From the NCBI GenBank assembly GCA_013297875.1, contig JAAFIW010000007.1, positions 1 through 64,000 of the forward strand: 64,000 nt of DNA, written 5' to 3'. This stretch comes from Comamonadaceae bacterium (lineage in GTDB: Bacteria > Pseudomonadota > Gammaproteobacteria > Burkholderiales > Burkholderiaceae_C). Below, in pieces: positions 1 through 7,676 of the stretch (the first letter of the stretch is position 1; each line of letters opens with the position of its first letter). The notes beneath the pieces are model-generated. The model made no database searches, had not been told where the DNA came from, and worked only from the letters and a program-made list of their open reading frames with translations. The position numbers and the translations under genes were made by a program.

Positions 1-1
1 G

Positions 2-100
2 GCTATCGCCATGCAGCAACGCGCATGGATGCAGGGCCTATGGGATCAAGCCAAGTCATTCGATCTGCCTGCTACCTTTGCCGCATCCAAGCCTCCTTGA
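2..100 (+). CDS. 3' end of an unknown protein (partial)
   Basis: An open frame enters from the left edge and ends at TGA 98-100. The 32 visible residues (AIAMQQRAWMQGLWDQ, then a tail ending in AASKPP) have ordinary protein composition, but I do not recognise the family. The gene converges on the truncated NHL lipoprotein gene, with only 4 bases between the two stop codons. That tight junction fits a deletion or rearrangement that removed the end of the NHL gene. Confidence 0.45.
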   Translation, partial: AIAMQQRAWMQGLWDQAKSFDLPATFAASKPP

Positions 101-104
101 AGTT

Positions 105-773
105 CTAATGGAAAATTTGGGTTGAATCGATGGCGATAGCTACCGGCCCGTTGAGCTTGGCCGTGTCGATGGGCCCGTCCACATAACCCCGATTGTTGGG
201 GCCACCCACAAGCGTGCGTACAACCCCTGCGGGGCTTATGGTGCGAATGACGCTGTTACCCGAGTCAGCAACAAAAAGGTTGCCACGGCTGTCGATGGCA
301 ATACCTTGCAAACTGCCGAATCGGGCATTTGAACCCGCACCATCCAAGTAGGTCACGTTTGTGTTTGTCCCACCAGCGATCGTGGTGACAACTCCATTGG
401 TGTCAATTCGGCGAACGCGATCCGCTTGGGCCGCAAAAACATTACCTTGGCCATCTACAGCCAGACCTGTGACGACTGGAAACTTTGCCGCCGTGGGCGA
501 TCCATCAATCGACGCGCTGGAAGCTCCTGGGCCAATCGATTGGATGTCACCGGCCAGCAAGCTGAGCATTCCTGAGGGGGTTGCTGGCGTGGGTGCTGGC
601 GTGGGTGCTGGCGTGGGTGCTGGCGTGGGTGCTGCCCCCCCGCTTGCGGGGGGCATTGCCACAGGTGGTGTCACACCGTCATTGTTCGATCCGCCACCAC
701 AGGCCGATAGACTGGCAACCAATAGCATAGAGGAAATAATGCCTGACCAGCGGCAAGCGGAATCGAGTTTCAT
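105..773 (-). CDS. Truncated NHL-repeat lipoprotein
   Basis: This is a 222-residue predicted lipoprotein. The N-terminus is a lipoprotein signal ending in lipobox LSAC followed by GGG. A short Pro-Ala-Thr stalk follows (four 12-base repeats, about 586-640), then about two and a half NHL blades with motifs such as GIAIDSRGNLFVADSGNSVIR. The start ATG at 773 has a good Shine-Dalgarno sequence (GGAGGA). The protein stops abruptly inside a blade, at AIAIDSTQIFH, where the neighbouring paralogue continues for three more blades, so it is very probably a truncated copy and may not fold. NHL blades form beta-propellers that usually bind proteins or glycans; the ligand is unknown. Confidence 0.7.
   Translation of the reverse strand: MKLDSACRWSGIISSMLLVASLSACGGGSNNDGVTPPVAMPPASGGAAPTPAPTPAPTPAPTPATPSGMLSLLAGDIQSIGPGASSASIDGSPTAAKFPVVTGLAVDGQGNVFAAQADRVRRIDTNGVVTTIAGGTNTNVTYLDGAGSNARFGSLQGIAIDSRGNLFVADSGNSVIRTISPAGVVRTLVGGPNNRGYVDGPIDTAKLNGPVAIAIDSTQIFH
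586..640. repeat. 12-bp tandem repeat (Pro-rich stalk of truncated lipoprotein)
   Basis: About four copies of GTGGGTGCTGGC lie in tandem and encode the APTP stalk on the minus strand. Because the unit is a multiple of three, copy-number change keeps the frame. Confidence 0.85.
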
Positions 774-836
774 GATACGTCCTCCAATTGATTTTTCACT
801 GAATTCCGAATCCCTGGTGCCTGCAAAGGACTCGTA

Positions 837-870
837 CTACAAAAAAAATAGCTGCTCGTGCGCTCAGTTA
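837..870 (-). repeat. Short palindromic element, copy 1
   Basis: On the minus strand it reads GAGCGCACGAGCAGCTAT, then a T-run, then GTAG. This matches the family core (TTGCTCAAGCAGCTAT, spacer, ATAGC or GTAGC). It lies between the two NHL lipoprotein genes and overlaps the stop codon (864-866) that the upstream lipoprotein would use if its apparent frameshift were restored. Confidence 0.6.
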
Positions 871-918
871 ATGGGAATCAAGCAGTTTTCATTCAAAAGC
901 AGGTTTGGATTTGCTTTT

Positions 919-2451
919 TTAACGAGGTTCTGCGATGAACACAACGCGATTGACTGCTTCGCCACCGCAATAGCCAGCGGCAAAGTGAATTGCTGGAAGT
1001 TTGCCTACGGCAAAAGCACTCGCGCAATAAGTGAACTCAGTCAAAGTGGCTTTATCCACAACCGACACACCGGGAGGCCTATTAACCACCTGACTTACAT
1101 TGCCAATCACGGTTGTTACCAATCCGTCTGGAGCTATCCTGCGAATAGTGCTGTTTCGCGACCCCACAAATGTATCGGCTACATAAAGTCTGTCCTGCGC
1201 ATCGATTGCGATATCTTTCAGCGTTGCAAACCGGGCAATATTACCTGCGCCGTCAACCATAGCTGCCGACCCAGGCTCTGCTGAACCTGCAAAAACTGAT
1301 ACCCCACCAGCAGGGGTTATTTTCTGAATATAGGCTTCGCGAATCGTGTAAATAATTTGACCAATAACGAATCCTGGCGACGCAGGCATAATCGTCACAA
1401 AGATATTACCTTGCCGATCAACGGCCAGTTTTCCCGGGAATACCAAGCTGGTTGATGTGCCGCCAACCACCGTGCTTACGTTTCCGGTTGTGCTGATTTT
1501 TCGAATGACAAATCCTGGGCTTGGAGTCAATCCACTGAATCCCGCAGTTTCGCCCATCAAATCCAACACATACAAATTACCATCCGTATCCAGCGAAAGC
1601 GCCCACGGATTTCTAAATTTGGCCGTTGCCAGCGAACCATCTTCATAACCCTTTTTTCCAGGCCCGCCTGCGAGAGTCGTCACAGCGCCATTTGGCATGA
1701 TTTTCCGAATCGCCGAATTGTCAGTGTCAGCGACATAAACAATACCAGAAGTATCAACAGCAATGCCACGTAGCGATTTAAAACGCGCATTCGATCCTGT
1801 GGCATCAAGGTACGCAGCGCCAGAAACGTTATCACCCCCAGCCAAGGTCGTGACGACGCCCTGTGGGCTGATTTTTCGCACGCGGTCTTTCTGGGTGGCG
1901 TAGGCATTCCCTTGAATATCAACAGCCAAGCCCGTTATCTCCTCAAACTTGGCTTGCGCCCCAACACCGTCTTGCGTTGTCGGTACTTCAAATGCAGCTT
2001 CAAGTGTGATTGCATCCAAACCACCGGCCAGCACTGACAGCGAGTTATTGGGGATCGGTGCTGGTGCTGGTGCTGGTGCTGGTGCTGGTGCTGGTGCTGG
2101 CGCTGGCGCTGGCGCTGGCGCTGGCGCTGGCGCTGGTGTCGGCGCTGGTGTTGCTGTCGGCGCTGGTGTTGCTGTCGGCGCTGGTGTTGGCGCTGGTGTT
2201 GGCGCTGGTGTTGGCGCTGGTGTTGGCGCTGGTGTTGGCGCTGGTGTTGGCGCTGGTGTTGGCGCTGGTGTTGGCGCTGGTGTTGGCGCTGGTGTTGGCG
2301 CTGGTGTTGGCGACTGTCCTGCAATTGACGGCGGTGTCGTACTGTCCGTCGCCGAACCACCCCCGCCACACGCATTCAGGTTGCTGACCACCACAAAACA
2401 AAAAAGTGCGTCAGTCCAGCGGCGATGCTGACGGAGGGGTCCGAATTTCAT
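919..2451 (-). CDS. NHL-repeat lipoprotein with long Pro-Thr-Ala stalk; probable 3' frameshift
   Basis: This is a 510-residue predicted outer-surface lipoprotein. The start ATG at 2451 is preferred over upstream frame-open codons because AGGGAAG lies just upstream and the N-terminus becomes a proper lipoprotein signal with lipobox LNAC and then GGGG. A stalk of about 85 residues of APTP and AP repeats follows, then five NHL blades (for example [21 protein letters not shown]). The last residues do not look like an NHL end. Dropping one base near 981 gives GKLPAIHF followed by [20 protein letters not shown], which does resemble a final blade, and the frame then runs to a stop at 864-866. A frameshift, natural or from sequencing, is therefore likely. 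It is a tandem paralogue of the truncated gene downstream. Confidence 0.75.
   Translation of the reverse strand: MKFGPLRQHRRWTDALFCFVVVSNLNACGGGGSATDSTTPPSIAGQSPTPAPTPAPTPAPTPAPTPAPTPAPTPAPTPAPTPAPTPAPTPAPTATPAPTATPAPTPAPAPAPAPAPAPAPAPAPAPAPAPAPIPNNSLSVLAGGLDAITLEAAFEVPTTQDGVGAQAKFEEITGLAVDIQGNAYATQKDRVRKISPQGVVTTLAGGDNVSGAAYLDATGSNARFKSLRGIAVDTSGIVYVADTDNSAIRKIMPNGAVTTLAGGPGKKGYEDGSLATAKFRNPWALSLDTDGNLYVLDLMGETAGFSGLTPSPGFVIRKISTTGNVSTVVGGTSTSLVFPGKLAVDRQGNIFVTIMPASPGFVIGQIIYTIREAYIQKITPAGGVSVFAGSAEPGSAAMVDGAGNIARFATLKDIAIDAQDRLYVADTFVGSRNSTIRRIAPDGLVTTVIGNVSQVVNRPPGVSVVDKATLTEFTYCASAFAVGKLPAIHFAAGYCGGEAVNRVVFIAEPR
2056..2312. repeat. Tandem 6/12-bp repeat encoding the Pro-Thr-Ala stalk
   Basis: On the + strand there are runs of GGTGCT and GGCGCT units, then about a dozen copies of GGCGCTGGTGTT, with two GCTGTC interruptions. 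On the coding (minus) strand this is (APTP)n then (AP)n. All units are multiples of three, so slippage would lengthen or shorten the stalk without breaking the frame. Confidence 0.92.
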
Positions 2452-2612
2452 GCTGTTCTTCCCTTTTATTGAATGCCTGGTATTTGACCCGTTCTGTTTG
2501 GATAAGCATACCCAAGCCAATCTGTGCAATTTCCGGTTTCTATGTAACCAGCATTCCACAGATGGCTTTGCACACACTGCCTCTAAGCGATAAGCCTACT
2601 GATAATCCCGCT

Positions 2613-4127
2613 ATGTTTTTAAAAGCTGCCTCCCTCTCCCTGGCCTTGCTCATCGCCAGCCGCCTGCTAGGCCTGGCACGCGAATCAGCCCAAGCCGCTG
2701 CGCTGGGGGCTTCCGGGCTGGCCGACGTGGCGGTGCTGATGCTGACCCTGCCGGATTGGCTGGCGGGTTTGCTGGTGAGTGGGGCTTTGAGTTATGTGCT
2801 GTTGCCGGCCTGGGCGGCGCAGGCTGACCCTGGGGCGGTGCGGCAGATGCAGCGCCAGGTGGCGCGGGCGTTGCTGGCAGGGGGCGTGGCGCTGAGTGTG
2901 CTGCTGGCTTTGGCGGTGTGGCTGTGGCCTGCGGCCAGTCTGCAAACGCTGGCACCGGGCTTGCCCGGCGGCATGCGCACGCTGGCCGCGCAGGCTTTGC
3001 TGTTTAGCGCGCTGGCTTTGCCGGGTGCCTTGCTAGCCGCGCTGTGGGCCACGCGCTTGCAGCACGAGCAGGACTTTGTGGGGCTGTATGCGGCCAATCT
3101 GGTGGTCAACGGGGTGTTGGTGGTTGCTCTGTTATTTGTAGCTGCGCGAGCAGATTCGACCTGGGCTGTTGCGCTGTTGGGCATAGGATTGCTGGTGGCC
3201 ATGGCCTTGCGGCTGCTGTGGTTGATGCACCGCCAGCGGCGGTTGAATCAACCTGTTTCTGCGCCCTCGCCAAGCGGTGCCCTGCCCTTGCCCGCCGCCT
3301 CCCTGTGGCTATGGGCGGCGCTGTCGGCCGGCCTGCCGCTGGCGCTGCCGTTTGTGGCGCGGTCGCTGGCTTCGCAGCAGGGCGAGGGGGCCTTGGCCAT
3401 TTTTAACTACGCCTGGAAGCTGGTGGAATTGCCGCTGGTGCTGGCGATTCAGCTGGTGGCCAGCCTGGCGTTTCCGGGCATTGCGCGGGCATTTGCCCAG
3501 CCGGGCATAGATGCGCGAGTGGGCGCTGACACACCCGAAGTGACCCAGGCTTTCGTATTGGCCTGGACGCTGGCCTGCGCCGCCGCTGCCGCGCTGCTGC
3601 TGGGCGCGCCTGCGGTGGCGCAGCTGCTGTTTGGCTGGGGCCGCATGTCTGATACGGCGCTGGCGCATATTGCTCAGTGGGGTGCGGCAGGGGCCTGGGG
3701 TTTGTTGCCGCAGGCGCTGTTGGCGGTGGCGCTCACGGTGCTGGCGGCGCAAAGCCGCATGCGCGCAGCGGTGGCGGCGTTTGCGCTGGCGCTGGGGGTG
3801 CTGTTGGCGCTGGGTGCAACGGTGGCGATGAGCGGGCTGGTGCTGATGTGGCTGCTGAACGCGCTGTATGCCGCCGTGGCACTGGTTTGCCTGCTGGCGG
3901 CTACGCGGGGGCAGGTGAGCACGCTCTTCAACTGGCTGCCGCTGCGTGCCACGGCCACGCCGCTGGCGCTGCTGCTGGGCGTGTTTGCCTTGCACCGCGC
4001 GGGCTTTCTGCCTGTTTTTGAGTCAAGTTGGCTTTTTGTCCTTATTCAATGCGCTGCAATAGCTATTATTTTGATAGTGTCTACCTACGGCCTGAGTGCC
4101 GATTTGCGCCGGGCACTCAGGCGATAA
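2613..4127 (+). CDS. murJ: MurJ/MviN-family flippase of the glycan locus
   Basis: This is a 504-residue polytopic membrane protein of the MurJ/MviN (MOP superfamily) type with about a dozen hydrophobic helices. The N-terminus has SRLLGLARESAQAAALG, the counterpart of the conserved SRVLGFVRD segment, and the length is typical. I start at ATG 2613 because upstream in-frame codons have no hydrophobic or conserved sequence. MurJ flips lipid II; here the gene heads a pseudaminic-acid glycan locus next to a phosphoglycosyl transferase, so it may instead flip the locus's own lipid-linked glycan. No Wzx-type flippase is visible. Two copies of the short palindromic element lie inside the gene, one at its 3' end. 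The housekeeping versus locus-specific role cannot be settled from the sequence. Confidence 0.75.
   Translation: MFLKAASLSLALLIASRLLGLARESAQAAALGASGLADVAVLMLTLPDWLAGLLVSGALSYVLLPAWAAQADPGAVRQMQRQVARALLAGGVALSVLLALAVWLWPAASLQTLAPGLPGGMRTLAAQALLFSALALPGALLAALWATRLQHEQDFVGLYAANLVVNGVLVVALLFVAARADSTWAVALLGIGLLVAMALRLLWLMHRQRRLNQPVSAPSPSGALPLPAASLWLWAALSAGLPLALPFVARSLASQQGEGALAIFNYAWKLVELPLVLAIQLVASLAFPGIARAFAQPGIDARVGADTPEVTQAFVLAWTLACAAAAALLLGAPAVAQLLFGWGRMSDTALAHIAQWGAAGAWGLLPQALLAVALTVLAAQSRMRAAVAAFALALGVLLALGATVAMSGLVLMWLLNALYAAVALVCLLAATRGQVSTLFNWLPLRATATPLALLLGVFALHRAGFLPVFESSWLFVLIQCAAIAIILIVSTYGLSADLRRALRR
3125..3155 (-). repeat. Short palindromic element, copy 2 (degenerate, in murJ)
   Basis: On the minus strand it reads TGCTCGCGCAGCTAC, then AAATAACAG. 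The left half fits the family core and the right arm has decayed. It is in frame in murJ and encodes part of a membrane helix. Confidence 0.4.
4047..4079 (+). repeat. Short palindromic element, copy 3 (3' end of murJ)
   Basis: It reads CTGCAATAGCTATTATTT, then TGATAG. The AGCTAT...ATAG hairpin is kept and the upstream part has diverged. It encodes the hydrophobic last helix of the flippase (AIAIILIVS). Confidence 0.5.
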
Positions 4128-4152
4128 TTGCCCACGCCGCCCACCTCACTGC

Positions 4153-4989
4153 ATGCTCGAACTCTTCCAAATCACCAATGACCCCGCGCTGGCGCAGCGC
4201 TGCGATGCCATGGACGGCATGCGGCTGTTTGTGGATCTGGAGCTGCTGGGCAAGCAGCAACGCCAGCCTGGCGGCACCAGCTTCATCACCTCCCACCAAA
4301 TCAGTGATGTGGGCCGCATCAAGGCGGTGCTGCGCCGCACGCCGCTGATGGTGCGCGTGAACCCGCTGAACCCAGGCAGCCCGGCAGAGCTTGAAGCGGT
4401 TTTGGCTCAGCAGCCCGACTTGCTGATGCTGCCCATGTTTTCGAACGCGCAAACCCTGCGCAGCTTTTGCGGCCTGGTGGCGGGCCGCTGCCCGGTGGTG
4501 GCCTTGCTGGAGACGCGAGGCGGGTTTGACAGCATGGACGAGTGGCTGGACACGCCCGGGCTGGTTGAAGTGTTTGTGGGGCTCAATGATCTGCACCGCA
4601 GCCTGGGTTGCAACTTCATGTTTGAGCCGCTGGCCGATGGCCATGTGGAAGCGGTGGCGCTAGCCGCGCACGCCCGCGGCCTGCGCTTTGGTTTTGGCGG
4701 CATTGCGCGCATGGACGAAGGCTTGCTCACGGGCCGCGATGTGCTGGGCGAGCACCTGCGCTTGGGCTCCCAATCGGTCATTTTGTCGCGCACCTTTCAC
4801 CGCAGCCACGACGACGCCAGCTTCGAGCCCGCCGTGGCCACGCTGCGCCAGGCAGAACGTGAATTGGCACGGCGCAGCCCGCAAGACATTGAAAACGACC
4901 ACCTGCGCACGACAGCCACCATTGGTCGCATTGCGCAGACGGTGCAAGCGCCGTTGTCGGGCCCTGGCAGCTTGTACCCTGACACGTAA
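4153..4989 (+). CDS. HpcH/HpaI aldolase / CitE-like family protein
   Basis: This is a 278-residue TIM-barrel-type protein of the HpcH/HpaI aldolase and citrate-lyase superfamily. Supporting segments are LMVRVNPLNPGS, LLMLPMFSNAQT, VVALLETRGGFDSMDEWL and VFVGLNDLHRSLG, which carry the pattern of metal- and substrate-binding acidic residues of that family. I start at ATG 4153, where family similarity begins. It sits 25 bases after the flippase gene and just before the phosphoglycosyl transferase, so it probably makes or modifies a carbon chain of the glycan (an acyl or keto-acid substituent); that is inference. Its last codons and stop (TAA 4987-4989) lie inside the left arm of a 160-bp hairpin element. 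Confidence 0.7.
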   Translation: MLELFQITNDPALAQRCDAMDGMRLFVDLELLGKQQRQPGGTSFITSHQISDVGRIKAVLRRTPLMVRVNPLNPGSPAELEAVLAQQPDLLMLPMFSNAQTLRSFCGLVAGRCPVVALLETRGGFDSMDEWLDTPGLVEVFVGLNDLHRSLGCNFMFEPLADGHVEAVALAAHARGLRFGFGGIARMDEGLLTGRDVLGEHLRLGSQSVILSRTFHRSHDDASFEPAVATLRQAERELARRSPQDIENDHLRTTATIGRIAQTVQAPLSGPGSLYPDT

Positions 4990-5133
4990 GCAGAGGAACA
5001 AATGAAAGTGGTGATTTCGCGCTCAGGTCTAGGCGTAAAACGCAGCCATAGCGGTGGCAATGGTGAGGCTATGCAACGACGACATGGGTGCGAAAGCACG
5101 CTTTCATGTTCCGATGCTTGCGTGGCAAGGTAC
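4974..5133. repeat. 160-bp palindromic hairpin element, copy A
   Basis: The left end GTACCCTGACACGTAAGCA is complementary to the right end (GTACCTTGCCACGCAAGCA on the opposite strand), matching at 16 of 19 positions. Inside this is a second inverted pair (GGAACA.ATGAAAG.G). The middle has a third, short one (GCAGCCATAGC with a later CTATG). A related element with different arm sequence lies at 5704-5865. The element carries the stop codon of the aldolase-like gene. Within it is a 46-codon frame (5002-5142) with AGAGGA upstream of its ATG. No transposase is present. Confidence 0.85.
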
Positions 5134-5147
5134 CAGGGGTAAGCGAT

Positions 5148-5705
5148 TTGCTCAAGCGCGTGATGGACATTGCTTTTTCCCTGCTGGCGCTGCTGGCGCT
5201 GTCGCCCCTGCTGCTGCTGGCCGCGCTGGCTATTGCACTGGAAACGGGCTGGCCCGTGCTGTTCAAACAAACCCGCATCGGCCAACAGGGCCGCGAATTT
5301 GGCATGTACAAGTTTCGCAGCATGGTGAAAAACGCTGCCGCCATTGGCCCCTACCACACGGCCAGCAACGACGCCCGCATCACCCGCGTGGGCCGTTTCA
5401 TCCGGCGCACCAGCATCGACGAGCTGCCGCAGATTTTCAATGTGCTCAAGGGCGACATGAGCCTGGTAGGCCCCCGGCCCGACGTGCCGGTGCAGCGGGC
5501 CGACTACACCGAAGCGCAATGGGCCCAGCGCTGTAGCGTGCGCCCCGGCATCACCGGCCTGGCGCAGGCGCTGTACCGGTCTGACTGCACGCAAGAGCAG
5601 CGGGTGGCGGCTGATTTGCTCTACACGCAACAAGCTGGCGTGTGGCTGGATTTGAAAATCATGCTGATGACAGTGAAGCGGCTGAGCGGCAAGGGAAGCA
5701 ACTAG
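5148..5705 (+). CDS. Small phosphoglycosyl transferase (PglC/WbaP-type)
   Basis: This is a 185-residue monotopic phosphoglycosyl transferase that would move a sugar-1-phosphate from a UDP-sugar onto undecaprenyl phosphate, starting glycan assembly at the inner membrane. It shows the N-terminal re-entrant helix (KRVMDIAFSLLALLALSP), the core KFRSM and the signature DELPQIFNVLKGDMSLVGPR with catalytic Asp-Glu. The length matches the minimal PglC form without the extra WbaP domains. I prefer TTG 5148, which has AGGGG eight bases upstream and begins just before the conserved KR. Starts at ATG 5106 or GTG 5088 would lie inside the hairpin element. The gene is flanked on both sides by copies of that hairpin. 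Confidence 0.88.
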   Translation: MLKRVMDIAFSLLALLALSPLLLLAALAIALETGWPVLFKQTRIGQQGREFGMYKFRSMVKNAAAIGPYHTASNDARITRVGRFIRRTSIDELPQIFNVLKGDMSLVGPRPDVPVQRADYTEAQWAQRCSVRPGITGLAQALYRSDCTQEQRVAADLLYTQQAGVWLDLKIMLMTVKRLSGKGSN

Positions 5706-5865
5706 TACTCCGGCTCGTAAACAGAGGAACAAATGAAAGTGATGATTTCGCGGTCAGGCTTAGGCGTAAAACGCAGCCATAGCGGGTGCTATGGCGAGGC
5801 TTTGCAACGACAGCATGGGGGCGAAAGCGCGCTTTCATGTTCCGATATTTGCGAGTCGGAGTACT
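5704..5865. repeat. 162-bp palindromic hairpin element, copy B
   Basis: The left end AGTACTCCGGCTCGTAAACA pairs with the right end (AGTACTCCGACTCGCAAATA on the opposite strand), matching at 17 of 20 positions. Its interior is clearly homologous to copy A, but the outer arms differ from copy A while staying self-complementary. The element starts in the stop codon of the phosphoglycosyl transferase gene. It ends 2 bases before asnB and supplies GGAG, the Shine-Dalgarno of asnB. It contains a 44-codon frame (5733-5867) homologous to the one in copy A, beginning MKVMISRSGLGVKRSHS. Confidence 0.87.
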
Positions 5866-5867
5866 AA

Positions 5868-7676
5868 ATGTGCGGCATTTTTGGTTACTGGGACCGGCAA
5901 AACCGCTCGCTCCACGACGACGCATTGCACGCCATGGCGCTGCGCCTGCAACACCGCGGGCCCGACAATGAAGGCATTGCCCACGCGCCCGCGCGCGGCG
6001 TGGCCATTGGCAACCGGCGCCTGTCCATCATCGACGTTGGCGGCGGCCACCAGCCGATGTACAGCGACGACCGGCAGATTGCGGTGGTGCAAAACGGCGA
6101 AATTTTCAACTACATCGAATTGGCGCAAGAGCTGCGCGAACAAGGCGTGCTGCTGAAAACCGCCTCAGACACCGAGGTGATTTTGCGGCTGTATGAGCAG
6201 GAGGGCATTGGCTTTTTGCGCCGCCTGAACGGCATGTTTGCCATTGCGATTGACGACGCACGCGAAGACGCGCTGTACCTGATGCGCGACCGCATTGGCG
6301 TGAAACCGCTGTACTACCGCGATGACGGCCAGCGCATGCTGTTTGGCTCGGAAATCAAGTCTTTTCTGCCACTCGCCCAGGTGAATACTGCTCAAACAGC
6401 TATTAACTTGGTAGCAATTGATCACTACCTCACGTTCAACTACATCCCCGCACCCTGGACCATCTGGCAGGGCGTGCACCACGTCATGCCGGGCACCTGG
6501 ATGAAGTTCACGCGCGGCGCGCACGTGCAAACCCAGCGCTGGTGGAGCCTGGCCGACCAGCAAGAACAAGACTACGAATACGGCGACTGGCAGCGCTTGC
6601 TTTTGCGCACGCTGAACGACGCGACCAAGATTCGCCTGCGGGCTGACGTGCCGTGGGGCGCGTTTTTGTCGGGCGGGGTGGACAGCAGCACCATCGTGGG
6701 CCTGATGGCCCGCCACGTAAGTGCGCCAGTCAAAACCTTTTGCATCGGCTTTGCCGACCCGCGCTACGACGAATCGGCCTTTGCGCAACAAGCGGCCGAG
6801 CGCTTTGGCTGCGACCACACGATGGAAGTGGCCGAGCTGAACATGCTGGCCCGCTGGCCCCACGTGCTGCACCACCTGGACCAGCCGCACGGTGACGCGT
6901 CTTTCATGCCCACCTTGCGTGTCAGCGAGCTGGCCGCCAAACACGTCAAAGTGGTGCTGACCGGTGACGGGGCCGACGAGCTGTTTGCCGGCTACGACAA
7001 ATACGCGCAGTTTTTTGCACAGCCGGGCATCTCTGAACTAGACGACGCCAGCTTCCAGCGCCGCTATTTCGAGTCGATTTCGCTGTTTTCGCCGCAGGCC
7101 AAAGCCGCGCTGTACCGGCCTGAAATCGCCAAGCACATCACCGACCAAATGCAAGGCCACGACAGCTTCACCCAAGCGGCCAAGCCCTGGTTTGACGAAG
7201 CCCAGCACTTTGACCGCGTCAACCAGGCCCTGTACCTGGACATGCAGTTGCTGCTGTCAGGCAACAACCTGGTCAAACCCGACCGCATGGGCATGGCCGT
7301 GAGCATTGAGGCGCGCACGCCGTTTCTGGACGTGCGCATGATGGAGTTGGCCTTCCGTTCACGCGGGGTAACCAAACTGTCAACGGACGGAGACAAAAAG
7401 CACTGGTACAAAAAAGCCGTCACCCCCTTGATTGGCGAGGCGCTGGCTAACCGTAAAAAACAGATGTTTACCGTGCCGATTGGCGAATGGTTCAAAAATG
7501 AAAGCCATGACTGGTTGAAACAGACGCTACAAAAAAGTGAGCTTCTTGAGCAGTATTTTCATGGGCGTGCGGTCGATTTGATGCTTGAACAGCATCAAAA
7601 CGGCAGCGCCAACCACACGCGGGAGCTGCGGGCGCTGGCGGCGCTGGCGATCTGGGCCAACGGGCACGGCGCATGA
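5868..7676 (+). CDS. asnB: Glutamine-hydrolysing asparagine synthase-like protein
   Basis: This is a 602-residue class II glutamine amidotransferase of the AsnB family. The N-terminal glutaminase domain begins MCGIFGYW with the nucleophile Cys2. The C-terminal synthetase domain has the ATP-pyrophosphatase loop SGGVDSS, with LTGDGADELFAGYDKY and EARTPFLDVRMMELAF further on. It is full length. GGAG lies 6 bases before the ATG, inside the preceding hairpin element. In glycan loci AsnB paralogues often amidate uronic or keto-acid sugars rather than aspartate, and that is likely here; housekeeping asparagine synthesis remains possible. A copy of the short palindromic element adds about three residues before DHYLTFNYIPAP. 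The stop overlaps the next gene by 4 bases. Confidence 0.88.
   Translation: MCGIFGYWDRQNRSLHDDALHAMALRLQHRGPDNEGIAHAPARGVAIGNRRLSIIDVGGGHQPMYSDDRQIAVVQNGEIFNYIELAQELREQGVLLKTASDTEVILRLYEQEGIGFLRRLNGMFAIAIDDAREDALYLMRDRIGVKPLYYRDDGQRMLFGSEIKSFLPLAQVNTAQTAINLVAIDHYLTFNYIPAPWTIWQGVHHVMPGTWMKFTRGAHVQTQRWWSLADQQEQDYEYGDWQRLLLRTLNDATKIRLRADVPWGAFLSGGVDSSTIVGLMARHVSAPVKTFCIGFADPRYDESAFAQQAAERFGCDHTMEVAELNMLARWPHVLHHLDQPHGDASFMPTLRVSELAAKHVKVVLTGDGADELFAGYDKYAQFFAQPGISELDDASFQRRYFESISLFSPQAKAALYRPEIAKHITDQMQGHDSFTQAAKPWFDEAQHFDRVNQALYLDMQLLLSGNNLVKPDRMGMAVSIEARTPFLDVRMMELAFRSRGVTKLSTDGDKKHWYKKAVTPLIGEALANRKKQMFTVPIGEWFKNESHDWLKQTLQKSELLEQYFHGRAVDLMLEQHQNGSANHTRELRALAALAIWANGHGA
6386..6416 (+). repeat. 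Short palindromic element, copy 4 (in asnB)
   Basis: It reads TGCTCAAACAGCTATTAAC, then TTGGTAGCA. It is in frame in asnB and encodes TAQTAINLVA between the synthetase motifs SEIKSFL and YLTFNYIPAP. The segment seems about three residues longer than in family members I recall. Confidence 0.65.

Noticed and set aside
1-141. 12-base inverted match GGCTATCGCCAT (1-12) and ATGGCGATAGCT (130-141)
   Set aside because: Too short, with one end at the window edge, to claim an inversion junction. It is noted only because it lies at the truncation of the NHL gene.
361-1284. Long + strand open frame over the NHL lipoprotein region
   Set aside because: It runs antisense to two clear NHL-repeat genes and has no recognisable domain; it exists because of composition.
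2056-2312. Regular repeats that might suggest a CRISPR array
   Set aside because: The units are contiguous 6/12-bp repeats without spacers, inside a coding region.
1949-2431. + strand frames encoding Gly-Ala-Val or Leu-Val-Ala repeats
   Set aside because: They are the antisense reading of the Pro-Thr-Ala stalk repeat.
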